DNA of 18,118 nt from Acidilobaceae archaeon (GTDB lineage Archaea; Thermoproteota; Thermoprotei_A; Sulfolobales; Acidilobaceae). Position numbers and translations under genes: made by a program. Shown one piece after another: positions 13,307-18,118 of this stretch. The notes under the pieces were generated by a model that did not search any database, was not told the DNA's origin, and saw only the letters and a list, made by a program, of their open reading frames with translations. Position 1 is the stretch's first letter; each line of letters begins with the position of its first letter. The stretch is from the NCBI GenBank assembly GCA_027081695.1, contig JALWJI010000070.1:1-18118 (forward strand). Reading direction: 5' to 3'.

Positions 13307-13537
13307 TTGCATTTGTCGAGTTATCTGGTGGGCTACGGGGTCCCCGCTGATACTCGAGAGTATGCTTTCTGCTTCGAGCAGTGCTTGGTTTAGCGGTTCC
13401 TTGAGTTTTTCTGGTAGGATATGTCTGTAGGTTTGGAGCAGTGTTCTTAGTATGCTTATTTGTGCCTGGAGCCATATTTCGGCTATGCATGATTGGAGGG
13501 TTTCGAGCTCCTCTTGGTTAGAGAAGCACCACCACAT
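13286..13537 (-). CDS. Module 3 paralog of the LP...AL.EAES family, 83 aa
   Basis: ATG 13537 with GGTGA about seven bases upstream gives M-W-W-C-F-S-N. The core LLQTYRHILPEKLKEPLNQALLEAESILSSISGDPVAHQI aligns with modules 1 and 2. The region between FSN and the core is longer (about 10 extra residues, QEELETLQSCIAEIWLQ). Codons end almost always in A or C, the reverse of module 1. It is divergent from an AbrB-type gene. Function unknown. Confidence 0.75.
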   Translation of the reverse strand: MWWCFSNQEELETLQSCIAEIWLQAQISILRTLLQTYRHILPEKLKEPLNQALLEAESILSSISGDPVAHQITRQMQVREAKH

Positions 13538-13560
13538 GCTCGGTCACCATTTTCTCTAAC
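13517..13560. repeat. Inverted-repeat pair R3a at the 5' end of module 3
   Basis: GTTAGAGAA (13517-13525) and TTCTCTAAC (13552-13560), spacer 26 nt with GGTGA and the ATG start inside. Geometry equals the 5' pair of module 1. Confidence 0.9.
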
Positions 13561-13564
13561 CATA

Positions 13565-13628
13565 TCTTACGTCATCTAAACAATACTAACACACAAACCT
13601 AATAAATCTTACGAACGATACAGTAAGA
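13565..13628. promoter_or_regulatory. Operator and promoter between module 3 gene and the AbrB gene
   Basis: TCTTACG occurs twice as direct repeats (13565-13571, 13607-13613) and GTAAGA follows inverted at 13623-13628. The TATA-like AAACCTAATAAAT (about 13595-13607) lies about 40 bases before ATG 13642, matching the arrangement upstream of the RHH gene. Likely the autoregulatory site of the AbrB-type protein. Confidence 0.55.
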
Positions 13629-13641
13629 AACGTGTAGAGCC

Positions 13642-13809
13642 ATGCCGATAGAAGTAGTAAAGCTAAGACGGAGAAGCTCAGGCCTAGGCTACTACTCCTA
13701 CGAGATAACACTACCCAAAGAATTCATAGAAAAACTAGGCTGGCAACAAGGAGACAAACTCCTACTAAAACTAGAAAATAACAAAATAATAATCGAAAAA
13801 CCAAAATAA
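13642..13809 (+). CDS. AbrB/SpoVT-type swapped-hairpin DNA-binding protein, 55 aa
   Basis: ATG 13642 to TAA 13807-13809. The block YEITLPKEFIEKLGWQQGDKLLLKLENNKIIIEKP (residues 20-54) is a textbook AbrB/MazE-like hairpin: strand, LPKEF turn, helix, GD loop, two strands. A basic N-terminus (KLRRRSS) could contact DNA. Such proteins dimerise and often act as autorepressors or antitoxins. It faces away from the module 3 gene across repeated TCTTACG sites. No known toxin gene is adjacent. Confidence 0.85.
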   Translation: MPIEVVKLRRRSSGLGYYSYEITLPKEFIEKLGWQQGDKLLLKLENNKIIIEKPK

Positions 13810-13839
13810 AAACAAAAACCCCTTACCCAAACCAAACCC

Positions 13840-13860
13840 CTTTTAATATATAGATATCTT
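13840..13860 (+). promoter_or_regulatory. TATA box before the coiled-coil membrane gene
   Basis: TTTTAATATATAG (13841-13853) is the clearest TATA box in the window and lies about 55 bases before the TTG start at 13902. AGATATCT (13852-13859), a perfect palindrome, overlaps its right edge. Confidence 0.55.
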
Positions 13861-13901
13861 TAGACAATTGATAGTTGGAGCATTATTAGTGGTGTCTTCC
13901 A

Positions 13902-14504
13902 TTGTATGAGGAGTTTAGTGGAATCAACTGGGATACACTAACATCAATAGGTACACTCCTCATGGCGATTACCAACGTTATACTAGTAGCAGTCATATAT
14001 CTACAAACACAAATTATGTCTAAAACACTCCGAGTAAACACGCTCCAAATAGCTACTGCTGTTAAATCAGAACTGGATAAACTGCTCGTGAACCATTTGT
14101 ATCGTAACGGTTTGTTCAAGCTCCTGGACATACCTACATGTGATCCCAAAGCATGGAGTAATATCAATCAAATCTCAAAATACAAAATATACATTACAAA
14201 TATGACAAAATCCATTCTTATCTTAGAATTTCTCATAAACCTGTTTAGACAAATACCAGATTCTCCAACCGAGTTAGTTGAGAAACTAGAAGAAGAAGTA
14301 TCCAAATTCGAGGACTACAGACAAAAACTTCTACAAGAAATATTGCAACTAGAACACCAATACAACAGTACATCATGCAAAAACGCACATCATTATAGAA
14401 CCGAACTACTAAAAATAGCTAGAAGAATAGACGAACTACTTATAAAAATAGAAAAACAAGAACCACTACTAGCACCAACAAAAATACTACAAACACAACA
14501 ATAA
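13902..14504 (+). CDS. Single-span membrane protein with long coiled coil, 200 aa
   Basis: TTG start at 13902 with GGTG seven bases upstream. One N-terminal span (about 13-34, LTSIGTLLMAITNVILVAVIYL) is followed by a helical domain (about 40-115) and a charged coiled coil (about 120-185, LVEKLEEEVSKFEDYRQKLLQEILQLE). Two Cys lie in the soluble part (DIPTCDP, STSCKN). AT-rich codons match the neighbouring small membrane genes. The layout resembles membrane-tethered scaffold proteins of mobile elements, but no family is recognised. Confidence 0.75.
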   Translation: MYEEFSGINWDTLTSIGTLLMAITNVILVAVIYLQTQIMSKTLRVNTLQIATAVKSELDKLLVNHLYRNGLFKLLDIPTCDPKAWSNINQISKYKIYITNMTKSILILEFLINLFRQIPDSPTELVEKLEEEVSKFEDYRQKLLQEILQLEHQYNSTSCKNAHHYRTELLKIARRIDELLIKIEKQEPLLAPTKILQTQQ

Positions 14505-14687
14505 CAAAATATTCTATCAATCCATAAAACTGGCTTCTCCTCCTACTAGAGTAAGTAGAGTAAGCCTATAAACTCCTCCACCAAACCCAAAACCCACAAT
14601 CCCAAAAACTACACTAATAAAACCTATCAACCATATCTACAAGACCAAGACACAAACTGAGACGAGCTTTAAAAACCCCCGCCTGTC
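14505..14687. other. Intergenic stretch between convergent genes
   Basis: No gene seen on either strand. It contains a tandem 9-mer (AGAGTAAGT/AGAGTAAGC, 14548-14565) and, at its right end, the stem-loop of the minus-strand gene. The plus strand is A/C-rich up to about 14690 and becomes T/G-rich beyond. Confidence 0.5.
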
Positions 14688-14690
14688 TCA
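14658..14690. terminator. Stem-loop at the end of the two-HTH gene
   Basis: On the minus strand TGAGACA (14690-14684) contains the stop codon; GTCTCA (14663-14658) is its inverted partner. The loop holds GGGGGTTTTT, which could act as a T-rich archaeal terminator. The arm is the same TGAGACA word that clusters inside the gene, so it may be a protein site as well. Confidence 0.45.
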
Positions 14691-15725
14691 TCGGATAAGT
14701 CGTCTTGCTTCCTTTTTTGCTTCTAGGAATGTTGATATCCATTCTGAGTGGTGTAGAATGTCTGGTGTTAGGTTAGGGTGGTCTAGGGCTATTTCGAGCT
14801 TCCACTTGTTATTATAGGGCTGGTCCTTTGCCTTATAGATCTTGATTATTGTTACTCCCAGCCTGTCCAGGATACGGCTCTCTCCGAGTATCTCGTCAAG
14901 CTCTACCTGCACGACTCTCTTGATGCCTCTGAGTGCTGCAAGGGTCAGTACATATTCTAGTGGTGCTGCATAGCCGTGATCCTTCTTGCTCCAGACCTGT
15001 ACTGTCTTCCCATACTCGTTTACTCCCCTGAAGTTCTCTACGAGGAGCCTGGAGCGTGCAACAGGTCCCGAGAGCCAGTATACGCCGTCTTTGTAGCCTA
15101 CAAGACCCCTCCTAGAGAGTCGTCTGAGAGCCTGCCAAACCCTGTTCTTATACCTCTCCCTGTTCTCCAGCGTTCTCTCCAGGCCTAGTAGGAGAAGAAA
15201 CTCGTTCACAATAACACTAAACCTCTCCCTACCACCCAAACGCTCGAGCGCCGCTAACACAATCCTCTCAGTACGTCCTAGCCGCTTGATCCTACCTTTC
15301 CACACGGGCTCAGGGAGATACAGTAATGAGTCTGGTGGTTTTCTAAACTCTCCCTCCTCCTTATCGTCCTCTGAATCGATGATTCCGTCTTCGCCTTGTC
15401 TCAAAATTGAGACATCCCTGTTTGAGACATTCCGAAGACTACACTGTCTCACAAGCCTCTCCCACCTGGCAAGCAGTCTCTGAACACGTTTCTGGGCAGT
15501 TCTAGGATTCAGGCTAGGCCAGAGCCTTCTTCCAATACTATAGTCGCCTAGCCCCTCACGTAGAACAAATCCCGCTATTTCACGGAGAAGATAGCGTTCT
15601 TCCGGTGCAAGAGGAAGATCAGTTAGAAAACAAGCATTGAGAAGACTCACCACACGTTCTCTAACCCTTCGGTCCCTAGCCCCCCGAGCACCCTCAACAG
15701 CCCGGGAGACCAGAGCCCTACTCAC
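14688..15725 (-). CDS. DNA-binding protein with two helix-turn-helix regions (candidate replication or control protein), 345 aa
   Basis: GTG 15725 overlaps the previous stop by four bases. A first HTH-like region (about 55-92, GLGDYSIGRRLWPSLNPRTAQKRVQ...) and a winged-helix-like region (about 148-219, RTERIVLAALERLGG ... YKNRVWQALRRLSRRGLVGYKDGVYWLSG) are joined by a polar linker (95-135). The DNA encoding this linker contains four TGAGACA words. The C-terminal third (about 235-345) may be a separate alpha/beta domain. It ends the integrase/methyltransferase operon. A plasmid-type initiator binding sites in its own gene, or a master regulator, would both fit; no catalytic motif is seen. Confidence 0.65.
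   Translation of the reverse strand: MSRALVSRAVEGARGARDRRVRERVVSLLNACFLTDLPLAPEERYLLREIAGFVLREGLGDYSIGRRLWPSLNPRTAQKRVQRLLARWERLVRQCSLRNVSNRDVSILRQGEDGIIDSEDDKEEGEFRKPPDSLLYLPEPVWKGRIKRLGRTERIVLAALERLGGRERFSVIVNEFLLLLGLERTLENRERYKNRVWQALRRLSRRGLVGYKDGVYWLSGPVARSRLLVENFRGVNEYGKTVQVWSKKDHGYAAPLEYVLTLAALRGIKRVVQVELDEILGESRILDRLGVTIIKIYKAKDQPYNNKWKLEIALDHPNLTPDILHHSEWISTFLEAKKEARRLIR
15397..15451. repeat. Cluster of four TGAGACA motifs inside the two-HTH gene
   Basis: TGTCTCAA (15397-15404) and TTGAGACA (15407-15414) form a perfect 8-bp palindrome with a 2-nt centre; TTGAGACA (15422-15429) and TGTCTCA (15445-15451) form a second, wider inverted pair. Direct copies are 15 bp apart. Such iteron-like grouping suits an initiator or repressor binding site. 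Confidence 0.6.
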
Positions 15726-15859
15726 ACATCTTCCCTCCTAGCTTCCCCTACTCTACTAGCCACATAGTATACTAACATTATCAAATCATCAAGCGACTCA
15801 GGAATCCACACAACGCTTAGCTTCTTATCAGGCCTGTCCTTATCCCTGCACTCAAACAT
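15722..15859 (-). CDS. Very small protein, 45 aa
   Basis: ATG 15859 overlaps the previous stop by eight bases (ATGTTTGA), and the TGA stop overlaps the GTG of the next gene, so the reading fits a tightly coupled operon. The product MFECRDKDRPDKKLSVVW... continues with IPESLDDLIMLVYYVASRVG, a strand then a helix, with a basic/acidic tail. A longer frame to 15919 exists but would overlap the upstream gene heavily. Function unknown. Confidence 0.55.
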   Translation of the reverse strand: MFECRDKDRPDKKLSVVWIPESLDDLIMLVYYVASRVGEARREDV

Positions 15860-16025
15860 TAGCGGGCTGTATCTCACACTCCCAATACCTGTTCCTAGCC
15901 TCCCGACCCCAAAGCTCATCTACAAGGCTAACAGCCTCCTCAATCGACCGAGGATAAAACACCTCCTCAACCTGAACAAGCCTACTCCATTTCTCAACCA
16001 TAACAGACATGACAACTTTAGCCAT
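15852..16025 (-). CDS. Small protein, 57 aa
   Basis: ATG 16025 follows GGAGGTGA at about seven bases, a very strong ribosome binding site, and is preferred over the longer frame to 16067. The sequence MAKVVMSVMVEKWSRLVQVE continues as a second amphipathic helix (RSIEEAVSLVDELWGREARN). Helical, Trp-rich for its size, no membrane span. Lies between the methyltransferase and the 45-aa gene. Function unknown. Confidence 0.6.
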   Translation of the reverse strand: MAKVVMSVMVEKWSRLVQVEEVFYPRSIEEAVSLVDELWGREARNRYWECEIQPANV

Positions 16026-16042
16026 CCAATTCACCTCCGGAC

Positions 16043-16615
16043 TCAAGTTTGGGCTAGGACACCCCACCAGGTGATTGTGTTATCTAGGTTGAGGTATCTT
16101 GTCCTGGGCCGCCACCATTTTTCAGCTATTATCTGCCAGCCTTCTGGCTCTACCCGCTCATTGTAATGGACTAGGATATGGGGCGTGCCTAGTTGTTCAG
16201 CGGTTCTGAAACCGCCTCGGAGAACGTTTTCTTTTCCGCCTACAGCGGCCCAGATATTATAGTGTGGTCTTCCATGCTTCCAGTTTCTATGTCCTCTCTC
16301 GCTGAATGGCGGGTCAACTACCACTAGGTCTGTCTCTAGAGCCAGCTTCTTTATGCGGGTCCAGCACGCCCAGCTAGGAGTTAACGCGAACCAGTCCGGT
16401 TCCACCTTCCATTTTAGCAATCTAACATCACAGCCAAGAAGCAGCCGGGGCCGCCATGCGAGATAGAACCTGCCCTCACCATACGTAACATCAACAACAG
16501 TCATTCCTCGAGGCTCTAGGCCTGCTTCCTCGAGAAGCATCCTGATAAGACAACTACTCGGCTTAAGCCTGCAACCCTTCAGCCGCATAATATCCTCTTG
16601 CAGAATCACCTGCAT
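16043..16615 (-). CDS. DNA methyltransferase (amino-methyltransferase type), 190 aa
   Basis: ATG 16615 with GAGGTGA five bases upstream; the site overlaps the integrase stop. Motif I is VVDVTYGEGRFYLAW (40-54) and motif IV is DLVVVDPPFSERG (96-108); DPPF is typical of N6-adenine or N4-cytosine DNA methyltransferases. A Trp/His/Arg-rich stretch (RNWKHGRPHYNIW) after motif IV may contact DNA. At 190 residues it is short and carries little room for a target recognition domain. No restriction endonuclease is nearby, so an orphan methylase for self-protection or regulation is likely. Confidence 0.78.
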   Translation of the reverse strand: MQVILQEDIMRLKGCRLKPSSCLIRMLLEEAGLEPRGMTVVDVTYGEGRFYLAWRPRLLLGCDVRLLKWKVEPDWFALTPSWACWTRIKKLALETDLVVVDPPFSERGHRNWKHGRPHYNIWAAVGGKENVLRGGFRTAEQLGTPHILVHYNERVEPEGWQIIAEKWWRPRTRYLNLDNTITWWGVLAQT

Positions 16616-16619
16616 ACCG

Positions 16620-18113
16620 TCACCTCTCATAGGATAGGCATGGAACCCTGCTCATTGCTTGGTCATACTTTGTTTTTAGGATCTCTAGGTTGTCTCTCTG
16701 CAGATAGTGTTTCTCGACTGTGTCCCTAGGGGCGTGGCCTGTAAGTGCATTTACCTCGAAGCTTGAGAGGTAGTGGCTTAAGTGCTCGGTTACCCTATGC
16801 CTTATGCTTCTAATCTCGAACTTGACACCTACAGTGTTCATAGCCTCATATATGGGTTTGTAAAGGTTCACTCGCTTTAGGGGGAAGAGTTTCTCGCTCT
16901 TCCGGCCTCTCTTCTCTAGGTATAGTTTCCTCCAGGGGAGATAGACCTCTACAAGATAATCTCTTGTCTTCTCTGTAATGAACCCGAAATAATCTCTCTT
17001 TGTTTTTCGTATACTCCATATCCATAGGAGGCGTTCTTCTAGTCTTAGCTGGTCTAGTTTTACCTCACGTAATGTCTCAACCCTAATGCCAGTGGATGCT
17101 GCTATGAGAAGGAATGCTTTGCTGGCAGGGTGTGAGACTGCATTTATAACTAGGCATATCTCTTCCCATCGTGGTGCTCTAGTTTTCTTACTCTGTACCC
17201 TGATGCTTGGGATACTGTTATATATCTCATTATCTTGGAGAATCTCCTTGACGAAAAGGCGTAAAGCCACGCTCTCCCAGTGTGCTACCTTGGGATGTTT
17301 TAGGGTTATCCTTCTCAGGTGGCTTCTGATAAGGTAGGGGCCGAGCTTGTAACCGAGCTCTTCTAGGGCTCTTTTCAGATACCTTCTATATTCTCTTGCT
17401 GTCTCAGGATTCAGGGTCCCCGATCTTATTCGAGACTCTAGGTATGCCTCCCACTCTTTAATGTGGTCCTCGGATACTATGATGACTCTTCCAGCTAGCC
17501 CGAGCCTTTCGAGTTCTACTCCGATACTCTCGTAGGCTACCTTGGCAGTGGCGGGATTGGCTTTGGCCCATTCAACGAACATCTTAACCATGCGGGTCAC
17601 TGGCCAAGTTTTTACCTTGGAGTAGTCAACATATTTTGCAAGACTCGGAATCTTTGCTAGATCGTCATCTGTTGCAGCCTCAAGAATTTTCTCCATGAGA
17701 CTGTCTGGGATTGGTCTCTTGCCAGTCTTCATCATATACACGTATGCACGGGAGACCCCTAGAGTCTTTGGGGATATCTTCTTTGTCTCTAGGAGGATTG
17801 TTAGGAGCTTACGCCTGTCTTCTTGGCTTATTTCGCTTAGGAAAGGCCTCAACTCTGTCACAGCCCCCATGTCAAAAATATGGGTGGGGGTCTCCTCAGC
17901 GTCGTTTTCAGCTGGGTCTCTGGCTGTAAACATGTTGTTATACGTTTCAATTCTCTCAGTGGCGTATAACAACCGTATAACAGATTGAGAATGTGGTTGA
18001 GTTTGTGGTAGTTGTGATGGTCTAGAATGTGATTGATTTTGATGGTTTTGTGATGTTTGAGGATGGTTTGTGGGGCCCGGGCCGGGATTTGAACCCGGGG
18101 CCTCCGGATCCAC
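16620..18113 (-). CDS. int: SSV-type tyrosine recombinase (integrase) reading out of tRNA-His
   Basis: Catalytic residues of the tyrosine recombinase family are present: Arg344 (STGIRVETL), Lys372 (RKTKR), Arg438 with His439 (RSIRHRV), His460 (LTGHA) and Tyr470 (EKHYLQ). An N-terminal HTH-like region (about 100-155, SPKTLGVSRAYVYMMKTGKR) resembles archaeal SSV/pTN3-type integrases. The first 14 codons lie in the tRNA-His gene, and the frame stays open to the window edge. Residues 15-45 are a low-complexity Q/N/H/S/P stretch; ATG 17933 (residue 61) is the most conservative start. An open frame through the tRNA is expected for an int(C) fragment created when an SSV-type gene is split by integration, so part of the N-terminus may be at the far end of the element. 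Confidence 0.88.
   Translation of the reverse strand: MDPEAPGSNPGPGPTNHPQTSQNHQNQSHSRPSQLPQTQPHSQSVIRLLYATERIETYNNMFTARDPAENDAEETPTHIFDMGAVTELRPFLSEISQEDRRKLLTILLETKKISPKTLGVSRAYVYMMKTGKRPIPDSLMEKILEAATDDDLAKIPSLAKYVDYSKVKTWPVTRMVKMFVEWAKANPATAKVAYESIGVELERLGLAGRVIIVSEDHIKEWEAYLESRIRSGTLNPETAREYRRYLKRALEELGYKLGPYLIRSHLRRITLKHPKVAHWESVALRLFVKEILQDNEIYNSIPSIRVQSKKTRAPRWEEICLVINAVSHPASKAFLLIAASTGIRVETLREVKLDQLRLEERLLWIWSIRKTKRDYFGFITEKTRDYLVEVYLPWRKLYLEKRGRKSEKLFPLKRVNLYKPIYEAMNTVGVKFEIRSIRHRVTEHLSHYLSSFEVNALTGHAPRDTVEKHYLQRDNLEILKTKYDQAMSRVPCLSYER
17937..17981. promoter_or_regulatory. GTTATACG repeats upstream of the integrase internal start
   Basis: CGTATAAC at 17963-17970 and 17974-17981 (direct, 11 bp apart, one helical turn) and GTTATACG inverted at 17937-17944. 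They surround the first 50 bases before ATG 17933. They could be an operator, a promoter element, or arm-type sites for the recombinase. Confidence 0.5.
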
Positions 18114-18118
18114 AGTCC
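18071..18118 (-). tRNA. tRNA-His(GTG), 3' part with encoded CCA; integration site
   Basis: Read on the minus strand: anticodon stem GGA, loop CTGTGGA with anticodon GTG (18113-18111), stem TCCGG, T arm CCGGG-TTCAAAT-CCCGG, acceptor strand CCCGGGC, discriminator C73 and genomic CCA (18073-18071). C73 is the identity base expected for archaeal tRNA-His. The 5' half lies beyond the window. The integrase frame runs straight out of it, so this is very likely the attachment site. Confidence 0.9.

Noticed and set aside
9987..13560. CRISPR array suggested by repeated 9-mers with 24-26 nt spacers
   Set aside because: The repeats are inverted pairs around genes, only 9 bp, and not in tandem; no cas gene is present.
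10714..13809. Classical toxin-antitoxin loci built on the RHH or AbrB genes
   Set aside because: No PIN, RelE, MazF or HEPN-like partner is recognisable next to them; a new type remains possible and is treated under the module finding.
15722..15919. Longer start of the 45-aa gene at 15919
   Set aside because: It would overlap the upstream gene by 68 bases; ATG 15859 gives the short coupled overlap seen throughout the operon.
1..16000. Second copy of the tRNA-His 3' end as the other attachment site
   Set aside because: I looked for the T-arm words CCGGGTTCAAAT and ATTTGAACCCGG and found them only at the right edge.
1..18118. Insertion sequence or transposase
   Set aside because: No transposase-like protein and no long terminal inverted repeats were seen.

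Overview
The window looks like part of an integrated virus-like or plasmid-like element of a hyperthermophilic crenarchaeote (Desulfurococcales-like; genus not determinable). Evidence: GTG/TTG/ATG starts preceded by GGTGA-type Shine-Dalgarno sites, heavy ATA and AGG/AGA codon use, archaeal-type proteins, and a tyrosine recombinase whose reading frame begins inside the 3' half of a tRNA-His gene at the right edge. The right end is therefore an attachment junction. No second att copy was found, so the left end of the element is probably outside the window.

Layout. 1-905: a gene tail entering from the left and a two-helix membrane protein whose frame lacks a normal start. 933-1109: a small soluble protein. 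1191-6529 (minus): an operon of six exported, mostly C-terminally anchored proteins, including two LamG-like ectodomain proteins and a trypsin-like serine protease with an intact triad; it resembles a virion surface or envelope module. 6530-6696: divergent control region with a palindromic operator. 6697-9775 (plus): four small or membrane proteins and a P-loop ATPase with FtsK/HerA-like features, a likely assembly or packaging module.

9741-13809 is the unusual part. Four short minus-strand genes share a start region in which a 9-bp inverted repeat (GTTAGAGAA / TTCTCTAAC, spacer 25-26 nt) straddles the ribosome binding site and start codon. The right arm always encodes Phe-Ser-Asn and the start is always exactly four codons before it. 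Three of the genes are paralogs (about 73-94 aa, helical, with an LP...AL.EAES core) and carry a second copy of the same repeat pair around their 3' ends. Each paralog is divergent from a different class of small DNA-binding protein (ribbon-helix-helix, winged helix, AbrB), with a private inverted-repeat operator between them. This is my best candidate for an undescribed modular system. A retropepsin-like aspartic protease and a DUF5678-like protein lie between modules 2 and 3.

13902-14504 is a membrane/coiled-coil protein. 14688-18113 (minus) reads integrase, DNA methyltransferase, two tiny proteins, then a protein with two helix-turn-helix regions whose own gene contains a cluster of TGAGACA motifs, so a replication or regulatory role is possible. 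The tRNA-His 3' half closes the window.

All functional calls come from reading motifs by eye. No database search, structure prediction or folding was run.
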